The notes under the pieces: generated by a model | The model's input: only the letters and a program-made list of their open reading frames with translations | The model's database searches: none | What the model was told of the DNA's origin: nothing | Shown: positions 51,762 through 59,104 of the stretch, piece by piece | Numbering within the stretch: the stretch's first letter is position 1 | Layout: the number at the start of each line of letters is the position of its first letter | Assembly (NCBI GenBank): GCA_000283575.1 | Contig: AP012044.1 | Span: forward strand, 2,232,001 to 2,296,000 | DNA: 64,000 nt | Reading direction: 5' to 3' | DNA from: Oscillibacter valericigenes Sjm18-20 | Lineage (GTDB): Bacteria > Bacillota > Clostridia > Oscillospirales > Oscillospiraceae | Made by a program: the position numbers and the translations under genes

Positions 51762-51977
51762 TCACCCTTTCCTGTGCCGCACATTCCGAAGCGTCCGCCG
51801 AATGGCGCTTTTCTTGGTTTCGATGTAGTCGCCATTTCCCCGGCTCTCCCGATATGCGGCCTTCCGCTTTTCGGTCTGCCGCTGGATTGCCTCCAGATAC
51901 TCTTTGCAGTTTCCGTGGCAGGTCGGTGTCCGCTCCGTGCAGCCATGGCACGGTTTGTCCTTCAGCGGCCCCTTCAT
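51762..51977 (-). CDS. Small Cys-rich phage protein (71 aa)
   Basis: From ATG 51975-51977: MKGPLKDKPCHGCTERTPTCH, i.e. residues 10-13 CHGC and 20-24 CHGNC, a small zinc-knuckle-like N-terminus, followed by a helical basic tail (EYLEAIQRQTEKRKAAYRES). Overlaps the upstream 3D-domain gene by four bases. Common in Firmicutes prophages, function unknown. Confidence 0.72.
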   Translation of the reverse strand: MKGPLKDKPCHGCTERTPTCHGNCKEYLEAIQRQTEKRKAAYRESRGNGDYIETKKSAIRRTLRNVRHRKG

Positions 51978-52645
51978 CGCGTGTCCTCCGGCGGTTCCAC
52001 CCACCAGACGGTGAGTGATTGCCGTCCGCACTGGATAGCATAGTTATAGGAGGGCGTGTAAATGTCAATCGCCTTACCGCTTATGCCGGTATCCGTGGCC
52101 CATAATTGTTCCATTGACCCATCGGCGTATCGTACAAACACGTCCGAATACAGCGGGATCACATCCCGGTCAACGGCGCAGGTCAGGTGCTCCACCACGG
52201 GAAGCCCTGAATATGTAATGCCATAGCCCGGGTCTCCCGGCTTCTTGTTGCAGGTGTCCGCCGTGTACCAGGTGACCGTGCAGTCTTCCATCTTGTGAGC
52301 CTTTGCCAGCAGGGCCACCTCAATCTTCTCGTTCTCCGCGTCCTCCGTCCAAACCTCGTCGGAAAGCCCAGCGCAGCGGGTTTCTGACGAAGAAGGAGGA
52401 AGAACGGAGCGCTGCGAGGAATCGCATACAACGGTTCCGAGTTTAGCGCAGTTTCTTACGACGCTTGGCTCCATATGAAAAAGCACAGCCCCCAGAACCG
52501 CGGCAAGAAGCAGCAGAAACAGCATCCGCAAAAAGAGCTTTGCTAAAAACTCCCGGTCCTGTTTCTGCCTCCGTCTTTCCCGCTTTTGTTCCTCAGCGCA
52601 CCGTTCCGTCCTGACTTCCCACAGGCACTCCTGAAATTTCTTCAT
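51974..52645 (-). CDS. Membrane-anchored 3D-domain protein
   Basis: A 223-residue protein. A basic N-terminus precedes one TM helix (FLRMLFLLLLAAVLGAVLF). After a variable linker (which contains the second palindromic repeat copy) comes a 3D/RlpA-like domain: VTWYTADTCNKKPGDPGYG, VDRDVIPLYSDVFVRYADG and DTGISGKAIDIYTPSY with the catalytic-type Asp residues of Rpf/MltA-related hydrolases. Likely a periplasm-facing peptidoglycan enzyme. ATG at 52643-52645 is chosen; the frame is open upstream. Confidence 0.7.
   Translation of the reverse strand: MKKFQECLWEVRTERCAEEQKRERRRQKQDREFLAKLFLRMLFLLLLAAVLGAVLFHMEPSVVRNCAKLGTVVCDSSQRSVLPPSSSETRCAGLSDEVWTEDAENEKIEVALLAKAHKMEDCTVTWYTADTCNKKPGDPGYGITYSGLPVVEHLTCAVDRDVIPLYSDVFVRYADGSMEQLWATDTGISGKAIDIYTPSYNYAIQCGRQSLTVWWVEPPEDTR
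52362..52420. repeat. REP-like palindromic element, copy B
   Basis: Bases 52362-52384 are identical to the core of copy A (reverse strand of 32972-32994), with a different outer stem (TCGTC-G / TGACGA) that keeps the hairpin. The following stretch, GAAGAAGGAGG and CGGAGCGCTGCGAGG, parallels copy A's GAAAGAGGAGG and CGGAGTGAGCGAG. It lies inside the 3D-domain gene. Confidence 0.75.
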
Positions 52646-52659
52646 AGGGCTTGTCCCCC

Positions 52660-53001
52660 TCACACATAATTTTTTCCGAACTCCCGGATAAAATCCTCGG
52701 TTGTCCAGTCGTTCTCCGCCATGGCCTTTCGCTGGCCGTACTCGTGGAGCTTTCGCATGGTCTCCTCGTTCTGGTGTGCCGCCTCCGGCCCGTTCTCGTG
52801 GCACCGGTCGTGGCACAGATAAACCCACAAGCCGTATTGCTCCGACTTTTTTCGAAGGGCGCCGCCGAAAAGGTGGTGCTTGTCCAGCGGATCCGCGCAG
52901 CCGTTCCTGCCGCATCGCCAGCACTCATGAGAAACTTCGGACCTGCGCTTCGTTTTCTTCACCGCGCTCTTCCGTGCGGACACGCTTTTGGGATACATCA
53001 T
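52660..53001 (-). CDS. HNH-like endonuclease
   Basis: A 113-residue protein: ECWRCGRNGCADPLDKHHLFGG (quoted as CWRCG and DKHHLFGGA), then VYLCHDRCHENGPEAAH. C-x2-C, HH and CxxxC/H patterns fit the HNH fold, possibly recombination-endonuclease-like (Ref/NinG type). RBS AAGGAAG before ATG ATG at 52,996-53,001. Confidence 0.78.
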   Translation of the reverse strand: MMYPKSVSARKSAVKKTKRRSEVSHECWRCGRNGCADPLDKHHLFGGALRKKSEQYGLWVYLCHDRCHENGPEAAHQNEETMRKLHEYGQRKAMAENDWTTEDFIREFGKNYV

Positions 53002-53024
53002 GCCGCTCACTTCCTTATCTCTTG

Positions 53025-53192
53025 TTACATCAGGCCCCGCCGGATCAGTTCCTCACACTCGGCCGCGATGGCCTCCCGGCGCTTCTGCCGGGCCTCCTCG
53101 GTGATGCATGGATCATGCACCGTCACGCGGGCAACGCCATTTTTCGGCCCGAAGTCCACCGTGTATTCCGTTGTGATGTAAGTCGTCTCCAT
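53025..53192 (-). CDS. Small phage protein (55 aa)
   Basis: From ATG 53190-53192 the minus strand reads METTYITTEYTVDFGPKNGV, then ...ITEEARQKRREAIAAECEEL and ends RRGLM. Amphipathic helical second half. RBS GGGGGGG 7 bases upstream. Too short for family assignment; similar small early proteins occur in related phages. Confidence 0.6.
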   Translation of the reverse strand: METTYITTEYTVDFGPKNGVARVTVHDPCITEEARQKRREAIAAECEELIRRGLM

Positions 53193-53254
53193 CTGGCGTC
53201 ACCCCCCCCTGCATTCTATTGATTATCCGGGTTGTCCTATGTCGTTTCGGCCTC

Positions 53255-53431
53255 TCACGCCTTCATAACCCCTTGGGTTGCGTTCATGCAGTCTGCACGG
53301 TATGAGGTATTGACCTGCCCCCGGCTCCGCCGCGTGGTATTTTCTAAAAATTGCCGTGCCAGGAGCTGCCCTTCCTGTGTGGCTCCCCGGTACTGCCGCA
53401 AAAGCTCCATCTCCTGTGATGAAAGCTCCAT
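53255..53431 (-). CDS. Small phage protein (58 aa), coupled to the regulator
   Basis: ATG 53429-53431 overlaps the stop of the XRE gene (TGATG). Sequence MELSSQEMELLRQYRGATQE then ...QFLENTTRRSRGQVNTSYRA, ending TQGVMKA. Helical, basic C-terminus; no family. Coupling to the regulator supports it being real. Confidence 0.6.
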   Translation of the reverse strand: MELSSQEMELLRQYRGATQEGQLLARQFLENTTRRSRGQVNTSYRADCMNATQGVMKA

Positions 53432-53739
53432 CAGCCCCGCACCTCACTTCCGCTAAGACTGGCCCTTGCCGCTTCCCGCTTCTCCGGCGTCGCCGCGCGG
53501 TACTTTTCAAAAAATTCCCGCTCCTGCTTCAGCTCCAGCGCCAGCCCCGTTCCCAGAATAATTTCATCCGTGGTGCAGCCCAGCACCTTTGCAAAGACCG
53601 CCACCTGCTCCACGCTGGGCCTCCGCACCCCGTTTTCCATGGCGCTGATGTACGCCACCTTCACGTCGATGGCCTCCGCCAGTGTCTTCTGCGTAATTCC
53701 CTTGCGCTCCCGCAGCACCCTCAAATTCTGACCTACCAT
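53431..53739 (-). CDS. XRE-family regulator, Cro-like, of the minus-strand operon
   Basis: A 102-residue protein with an N-terminal HTH: LRVLRERKGITQKTLAEAIDVKVAYISAMENG, quoted as KGITQKTLAEAIDVK and YISAMENG. The C-terminal half is helical and short, no peptidase domain. First gene of the lytic/early operon, divergent from the plus-strand genes, so it is probably the Cro-type counterpart of the repressor at 54,588. ATG follows GGAGG within a TTTTTT-rich leader. Confidence 0.85.
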   Translation of the reverse strand: MVGQNLRVLRERKGITQKTLAEAIDVKVAYISAMENGVRRPSVEQVAVFAKVLGCTTDEIILGTGLALELKQEREFFEKYRAATPEKREAARASLSGSEVRG

Positions 53740-53812
53740 TTTTTTGAAACCTCCTCTTGACGGTTGTCCTTCCGCCGTGTAAACTTGTGTTATGTGTTAT
53801 CCTGATATTGAT

Positions 53813-53879
53813 ATAATATATTCCCGAAGTGAGTTTTTCAAGTGAAAAAATTCACTTTAGGAAGTTTTTGGCATATTAT
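53813..53879. promoter_or_regulatory. Divergent promoters with central palindromic operator (lysis-lysogeny switch)
   Basis: Minus promoter: TTGAAA (53836-53841), 17-base spacer, TATTAT (53813-53818). Plus promoter: TTCACT (53851-53856), 17-base spacer, TATTAT (53874-53879). The perfect 18-bp palindrome AAGTGAAAAAATTCACTT (53840-53857) covers both -35 boxes, so one bound dimer would block both. A half-site CGAAGTGAG lies at 53825-53833. Confidence 0.85.
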
Positions 53880-53936
53880 ACAAAAACAGCACCGCCAAAC
53901 TGGCGATGCTGTCTAATATGGAAAGCCGGTGGTCGT

Positions 53937-54383
53937 GTGTCATTGAATCAGGCGTGTACTCGTTCGTTGCTCCTATATCTTTCTGCGAAACTGACGCCGT
54001 CCGCTTCCGGCAAGCGTACTCATCCAGTCAAGCTCAGGTTTCTTTTGAACACTCCAGAGCTTGCTTCTTACGGCTCGGAAGAAATCTATACCGCCGCGCA
54101 GTACCTGCATGAAAAGGGCTTGATTCACATCGTTTCCGATGATGCCCCCTCCGCTTTGACACATAGCTGTATCCCGCAAACCTTTGCAGTTGCCGTGAGA
54201 ACTCCTTCTCCTCACCACTTTGTCGTTGCATCGGTGACAGCGGCCGGGCTGGACTATGCTGCGGCTGTCCGGAAAGACTCAGCATGGAAGAAGCTGCTTG
54301 AAAAATTGGGCAGCTCTGCGCTGGAAACGGTTCTTTCAACTTCTCTTTTGGAGCTTCCAAAGCTTCTTTCGCGGCTTCTCTGA
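53937..54383 (+). CDS. DUF2513/YjcQ-like phage protein
   Basis: A 148-residue protein from GTG 53937 (GGAAAG upstream). The pattern ELASYGSEEIYTAAQYLHEKGLI is a winged-helix-like N-terminal (quoted as SYGSEEIYTAAQYLHEKGLI), then a C-terminal TAAGLDYAAAVRKDSAWKKL helix as in DUF2513 proteins. Divergent from Cro and under the plus promoter. The minus strand below it also has an open frame; see next entry. Confidence 0.7.
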   Translation: MSLNQACTRSLLLYLSAKLTPSASGKRTHPVKLRFLLNTPELASYGSEEIYTAAQYLHEKGLIHIVSDDAPSALTHSCIPQTFAVAVRTPSPHHFVVASVTAAGLDYAAAVRKDSAWKKLLEKLGSSALETVLSTSLLELPKLLSRLL

Positions 54384-54513
54384 GATCCTTTGCGTATAGT
54401 CTCTGCGGGCGCACGTCGTACATAATCCTTATCCGCTTCTTCTGATACGCCCGCCCTGCCCAAAACGCCGCCGCGCTGGCTGCGATTCCAATGGCTATAA
54501 TGATCCCGACCAT
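54034..54513 (-). CDS. Small membrane-anchored ORF, converging onto and overlapping the DUF2513-like gene
   Basis: From ATG 54511-54513 (AGGGGGAAACGAAAG upstream) a TM segment VGIIIAIGIAASAAAFWAG is followed by a basic helix (RAYQKKRIRI). The first ~43 codons lie outside the opposite gene and look real; the remainder runs antisense to the plus-strand gene and has poor composition (HSPARPLSPMQRQS). Either a genuine overlapping gene or a small real N-terminus with an accidental tail. Confidence 0.4.
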   Translation of the reverse strand: MVGIIIAIGIAASAAAFWAGRAYQKKRIRIMYDVRPQRLYAKDLREAAKEALEAPKEKLKEPFPAQSCPIFQAASSMLSLSGQPQHSPARPLSPMQRQSGEEKEFSRQLQRFAGYSYVSKRRGHHRKRCESSPFHAGTARRYRFLPSRKKQALECSKET

Positions 54514-54524
54514 CTTTCGTTTCC

Positions 54525-54582
54525 CCCTTCAATATTTCCTATAGTTTATTATATACATTCCTAAAGTGAGTTTGTCAAGGAG
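54525..54582 (+). promoter_or_regulatory. Repressor gene promoter with operator
   Basis: TTCAAT (~54,529) and TATATA/TATACAT (~54,550) with a ~16-base gap form a plausible promoter. Directly after it CTAAAGTGAGTTTGTCAAGG (54,562-54,581) repeats the switch half-sites (AAGTGA, TCAA), overlapping the RBS AAGGAGG of the repressor gene. Confidence 0.55.
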
Positions 54583-54587
54583 GCTCT

Positions 54588-54926
54588 ATGTTTTACGATA
54601 CATTATTGAATCTTTGTGCTATGCAAGGCAAAAAAATTACTAACGTGGTCGACGAACTAAGAATCAGCGCTGGAAGTCCGTCCAAATGGAAAGCTGGTGG
54701 AGAACCCAAGGCCGACACCTTGCGGAAACTTGCCGATTACTTCCATGTTTCTGTGGACTACCTGCTAAACCGCCAAACTCCCGGCGTTGTTGACCTCTCC
54801 CCAGAGGAGCAGGACTTGATCTCCCGGTTCCGCAGCGCCACGCCAAAAGAAAAGGAGGATGTGTTTTACATTCTCCGCGAGTATAAAGCCGTTACCCCCA
54901 CAACGTCCGGCGAGTCGGTCGGATGA
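54588..54926 (+). CDS. XRE-family repressor (CI-like)
   Basis: A 112-residue protein: HTH at the N-terminus (KKITNVVDELRISAGSPSKWK, quoted as ITNVVDELRISAGSPSKWK) followed by a helical LRKLADYFHVSVDYLLNRQ block, the phage 434/P22-like layout. The C-terminus is Pro/Thr-rich, without a LexA-type peptidase. RBS AAGGAGG; preceded by an operator shared with the switch, so it probably represses itself and the lytic promoter. Confidence 0.82.
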   Translation: MFYDTLLNLCAMQGKKITNVVDELRISAGSPSKWKAGGEPKADTLRKLADYFHVSVDYLLNRQTPGVVDLSPEEQDLISRFRSATPKEKEDVFYILREYKAVTPTTSGESVG

Positions 54927-54966
54927 TCTATGTGGACTTTCCGCCTGTCCCAGAAGATGAATAACC

Positions 54967-57372
54967 GTGAGTGGATGTGATTTCTTGACGCCCTCTGAAT
55001 TTCGCCAGCACGCTATAAACAGCGCAGCCGCCTACTATCATTATCTGGATGAAAACGGAAAGGGTGTAGCGACCATCGCCGTTCAATCCATCCGGCAGGA
55101 AAGTTCTTTCTTTTATTTGCAGCTCTTCTCGAAACTCCCCGCCGGTCTTGATCCGTCTGAACTAATGTTTGATTTTTTGGGAAAGCGTTATTCTTCCTTT
55201 GAAATACGCCCGGTTGATTACTCAAAAAAAACCGCCGTCCTGAAAGTACGCCCGCTTGACGCACTGTTTACCTCCTTCGTCTCTCTTTCTCCAAAGCAAA
55301 TCCTTGTCATATCAGACCTGAAATTTTTGGTAAAGCGCGTGGGTTCCTGGTATCAGCAGTTTGGGAATCAAGTCGTTCCGTGTAAGGATTCTCCAGCCGT
55401 CCTCCCCACGTTCGTCTCACATGGAAACAGTCTTTCAAATGAGCAGCGCGCCGCCGTGCAAGGAGCACTCAGCCGCCCATTTACATACATCTGGGGCGCG
55501 CCAGGTACAGGGAAAACCAGCTGCGTTTTAGCAAATTGTGTTCTCTCTTATCTTCTGGACGGATCAGATCACAAGGTTCTTCTACTGGCTCCCACCAATA
55601 ACGCACTGGATCAAATGCTGCGCGGTGTGCTTCCCGCTTTAGACGAGCAGGGAATTTCCGCCAATAAAGTTCTCCGCCTCGGAATTCCATCCGTGCAGCT
55701 TTCCTCTCAGTATCCCGGTATCTGTGAATTCATCGACATAGAACGTAAGATTGCAGATTTGAATGAGCAGAAAGATTCTTATAAAAAGTGTTTGGCTTTT
55801 CGGCGCTATTCCACAGAGTTTACACACATATCCTTGGAGATTCTAGCACGCATCCGTGAGATTTTTGATTTCGCCGATATAATCCGCCGATGCGACGCTT
55901 CTATTATAGAGATCCGCAGAAATTCTGCTTCCGCCCGGGCCGGAATGGTTCTTGCGCAGGATGAAATTAACAGGCTTTTAAATTCCATCGCTCTTAGGAA
56001 GGAAGTCATGGCGCATTCCTTAGCTTTTCGTTTTAAGAAATTTTTGCATCTATCCTCTGCTGATAAATACATTGTGTTGCTCTCGGACGAAGAAGTAAGA
56101 CTGAAAGAGAAAATTGAAATAGAAAAGGAACTTAAAGCAGATCTGTCCGGCATGGATCAGGAGGAAACCTCCAGTCTTGAAAAAAGGTTGTCTGCATACG
56201 ATCAAATACGTGAGAGAAAGAATGCGATATCTGTCTCAGCCTCTTTCTGGACAAGTTTTCAAAAGGCCGTCGATAATCTGAATTTTTCCGATGCTTCGGC
56301 ATGTCTTATACAATTTGAAGAAATTTACGCCCTTTTTCAAGAAAAGCTCCGCGTTAGAGGTGAACCGTATCTCGCTTATCAAGGCTTGACGGATGAGTCC
56401 GTTCAAGATGAGTACAACGCTTGTGTGGAGAAACTTTCCGCTCTGGATGAAAGCAGCACGGATACCCGGTTGGAAACGGCGCAGGTGGTAGCCTGTACCA
56501 TTGACCGTTTCCTCGCGACTTTTTCCCCTGATGGCTTCGGTTCATTTTTTCCCGAGCAAGCTTTTATGGACGAGGCGGGCTATACGTCTCTCATTAAGGC
56601 CATGCCCATTTTCTCTCTTGGTGTTCCCGTGACTTTCATCGGAGATCATATGCAGCTTCCGCCCGTCTGTGAAATGAATAATCATCATTTCAAGTCAGAG
56701 GGCTGCGAGGGCGTGTTTCTCTGGGCGCAGTCTGCACTTTACGCGGAAACCGTATTTTCAGCGGACAATCTCCAACAGCTTCTCGCGGACTATTTGCGCT
56801 CCGCGCCGCCACCATTCCTCGCAATGCAAAAGTATGATCTCACTGCTACCTTCCGCTTCGGGAATTCACTGGCTTCTCTACTTGCATCTTATGTTTATGC
56901 TCCCAATTTTCATAGCGAATCCGATGACGGTACATCTATTTATTGTCTGGACGCACCTGCATATTCCGGTGAAAAACCTCGAAGTAGTCAAGCGGAGGCG
57001 GATGCCGTAAAACAATTCCTGTCACTCAATCATCTTATAGATTACGCCATTCTTTCTCCTTATCGCAGACAGATTTCCTTGCTCTCCGCTACGCTTCCCA
57101 AAGAAAAGAGGGATGGACGGATATTGACTGTTCACGCGTCTCAGGGCCGTGAATGGGATACGCTGTTTCTCAGTGTGGTGGATACAAATAACAAATGGTT
57201 TACTGATACTGTTCGGTCTGCAACCCAAGGCAAAATGGTGATTAACACAGCGGTGAGCCGCGCCCGAAAAGCGCTCATTCTCGTTTGCGATGCTTCCTAC
57301 TGGTCCAGTCATCCAGAACAACTGATAGGCCAGTTGGTTCTGGCCTCTAAGCCGCTGTATATCAATTCTTGA
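54967..57372 (+). CDS. Superfamily 1 (UPF1/DNA2-like) helicase
   Basis: An 801-residue helicase. Walker A GAPGTGKT at 177-184 (in TYIWGAPGTGKTSCVL), Walker B region AFMDEAGYTSL (motif II DEAG), motif III/IV-like VTFIGDHMQLPP, motif V TVHASQGREWDTLFLSVVD and motif VI NTAVSRARKALILVC. The N-terminal ~150 residues are a beta-rich prefix (stalk/1B-like). AT-richer than the core phage genes. It sits in the lysogenic module between repressor and integrase, where cargo genes often lie, so a defence role is possible; replication is also possible. Start GTG 54967; an in-frame TTG at 54,985 is an alternative. Confidence 0.85.
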   Translation: MSGCDFLTPSEFRQHAINSAAAYYHYLDENGKGVATIAVQSIRQESSFFYLQLFSKLPAGLDPSELMFDFLGKRYSSFEIRPVDYSKKTAVLKVRPLDALFTSFVSLSPKQILVISDLKFLVKRVGSWYQQFGNQVVPCKDSPAVLPTFVSHGNSLSNEQRAAVQGALSRPFTYIWGAPGTGKTSCVLANCVLSYLLDGSDHKVLLLAPTNNALDQMLRGVLPALDEQGISANKVLRLGIPSVQLSSQYPGICEFIDIERKIADLNEQKDSYKKCLAFRRYSTEFTHISLEILARIREIFDFADIIRRCDASIIEIRRNSASARAGMVLAQDEINRLLNSIALRKEVMAHSLAFRFKKFLHLSSADKYIVLLSDEEVRLKEKIEIEKELKADLSGMDQEETSSLEKRLSAYDQIRERKNAISVSASFWTSFQKAVDNLNFSDASACLIQFEEIYALFQEKLRVRGEPYLAYQGLTDESVQDEYNACVEKLSALDESSTDTRLETAQVVACTIDRFLATFSPDGFGSFFPEQAFMDEAGYTSLIKAMPIFSLGVPVTFIGDHMQLPPVCEMNNHHFKSEGCEGVFLWAQSALYAETVFSADNLQQLLADYLRSAPPPFLAMQKYDLTATFRFGNSLASLLASYVYAPNFHSESDDGTSIYCLDAPAYSGEKPRSSQAEADAVKQFLSLNHLIDYAILSPYRRQISLLSATLPKEKRDGRILTVHASQGREWDTLFLSVVDTNNKWFTDTVRSATQGKMVINTAVSRARKALILVCDASYWSSHPEQLIGQLVLASKPLYINS

Positions 57373-57382
57373 AGAGGTACAT

Positions 57383-57550
57383 ATGATTACATCAAAAAAA
57401 GCTATGCAAATCACATTTGAGCGCGATGACGAAAAGCGCAATGCTATGGTGGATGCACTTTCAGAACAGAGTGCAAAGGATCTTTTGAAAGTGTGTCTAA
57501 AGGCCCAATCCAATCAAATGCATCCTATGTCCAATGAGGTGACACCATGA
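57383..57550 (+). CDS. Small ORF coupled to the integrase, candidate recombination directionality factor
   Basis: From ATG 57383 (GAAGAGG upstream) 55 residues: MITSKKAMQITFERDDEKRN, then ...VDALSEQSAKDLLKVCLKA, ending MSNEVTP. Its stop overlaps the integrase start (ATGA), and it shares the operon with the helicase. No homologue is recognised. RDFs of large serine integrases are small, often basic proteins; position makes this a candidate only. Confidence 0.65.
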   Translation: MITSKKAMQITFERDDEKRNAMVDALSEQSAKDLLKVCLKAQSNQMHPMSNEVTP

Positions 57551-59085
57551 AACGCGAAACTCTTGACGAATATAAGCGCACGGGTCGGTATGTCCACACC
57601 GCCATGTATCTGCGTAAATCCCGTGAAGAGCAGGGCATGAACACAGAAGAGACCCTGCGTAAGCACCACGCTCTTCTGGATGCCTACGCTGAAAAAGTCG
57701 GCCTTGAAATTGGGCCGGAGGATATCTTTCAGGAAGTGGTTTCCGGTGAAAGCCTGTTCTCCCGTCCGAAAATGCTCTCCCTTCTTGAAGCAGTCTCCAA
57801 TGGCCGGTATGAGGCTGTCCTGTGCATCGATATGCAGCGTCTGGGCCGTGGCGGCATGTACGATCAGGGTCTTATTCTGGACACCTTCAAATTCTCCGAA
57901 ACGCTGATTATTACGCCGGAGCGTCTCTATGACCTCACAAAGGAGCTTGATGAACAGGCTGCCGAGATGGAGACCTTTCTCTCCCGCGGCGAGTACCGGC
58001 TGATTACAAAGCGTCTCCGCCGGGGACTGATGCAGGTGATTGATAACGGTGCCTATACCTCTAATCCGCCCTATGGATACGAGCGCTGCTATGTCAACAA
58101 ACTTCCCACTCTAAAAATTATCCCTGAAGAGGCGGAAATAGTCCGACAGATCTTTCAAATGTACGCCGACGGGAACGGCTGCACCATCATCGAGCGGGCG
58201 ATCAATGCCCTGGGCGCTCATGGCCGGCGCGGCAGTAAATTTAACCGGAACACCATCCGCCTGATTCTGGGCAATCCGGTGTACATAGGCAAAATTCGCT
58301 GGGACAAAACCTCCACCGTTAAAACCGGCGTTGGCTCCAGCCGGCAGAAGAAAGTCGTTTATAACAAAAGCGAACAGTGGAGAATTATTGATGGCCGGCA
58401 TCCTCCAATCATCTCTCAGGAGCTGTGGGACGCTGTACAGAAGCAGCGCGACAAGAAATATTTTTACGTGGGCAGCAATCGTGTAGCAAGCCCACTTGCA
58501 GGCCTTGTCCGCTGTTCCAAATGCGGCCGACTGATGAATATGATGGGACAGGGCAACGGCATTCCCTATCTCCTCTGCCCCACTCCCGGCTGCTGTGCTG
58601 GCGCCAAATTTGAGTTTGTGGAGCAAGCGGTCCTTCGTCAGCTTGTGGACCTTTCCAAGGATCTGGAGATCCGCGTGTCTAATCAGGTTGTCCCTGATAC
58701 TTCCCATTTGGAACAAATGCTTGCAAAAGCTAAAGATCAGCTTCCACGGATAGAAGAGCGCCGCAACCGCCTGTATTCCCTTCTGGAGGACGGCACCTAT
58801 TCCCGCGCCGTGTTTTCTGACCGTATGCAAGTCCTCACTCAGGAGGAAGAAAACCTGAACACCGCCATTTCTTCTCTGGAAAACGAGATTCATGTGGCAC
58901 AGTCCAGAAATGAAGAAAAGCAGCTCTCTCAGCTGGAATCCGTTCTTGAACGCTATCAAAGCGCCTCGATCCCCGGCAAAAAAGAACTGCTGCATTCTGT
59001 GATTTCTGAAATCCTCTACACGAAAGAAAAGAAGACGAAACCCGCAGACTTCCATCTGGATATTACCCTCCGCGATTTCTTTTAG
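57547..59085 (+). CDS. int: Large serine recombinase (integrase)
   Basis: A 512-residue site-specific recombinase. Catalytic Ser25 lies in MYLRKSREEQG, with arginines in LSRPK-type and CIDMQRLGRGG positions; the recombinase domain has NTIRLILGNPVYIGKIRW; a zinc ribbon RCSKCGRLM...LCPTPGC; and a C-terminal coiled coil (EERRNRLYSLLEDG). Length is typical. It ends 26 bases before the attR core, as for serine-integrase prophages. Confidence 0.96.
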   Translation: MKRETLDEYKRTGRYVHTAMYLRKSREEQGMNTEETLRKHHALLDAYAEKVGLEIGPEDIFQEVVSGESLFSRPKMLSLLEAVSNGRYEAVLCIDMQRLGRGGMYDQGLILDTFKFSETLIITPERLYDLTKELDEQAAEMETFLSRGEYRLITKRLRRGLMQVIDNGAYTSNPPYGYERCYVNKLPTLKIIPEEAEIVRQIFQMYADGNGCTIIERAINALGAHGRRGSKFNRNTIRLILGNPVYIGKIRWDKTSTVKTGVGSSRQKKVVYNKSEQWRIIDGRHPPIISQELWDAVQKQRDKKYFYVGSNRVASPLAGLVRCSKCGRLMNMMGQGNGIPYLLCPTPGCCAGAKFEFVEQAVLRQLVDLSKDLEIRVSNQVVPDTSHLEQMLAKAKDQLPRIEERRNRLYSLLEDGTYSRAVFSDRMQVLTQEEENLNTAISSLENEIHVAQSRNEEKQLSQLESVLERYQSASIPGKKELLHSVISEILYTKEKKTKPADFHLDITLRDFF

Positions 59086-59104
59086 TTCAAATCTTTAAAA
59101 CCGC

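Noticed and set aside
54923..54961. 12-codon leader ORF between repressor and helicase
   Set aside because: It starts inside the repressor stop (ATGA) but has no conserved features; likely just coupling sequence.
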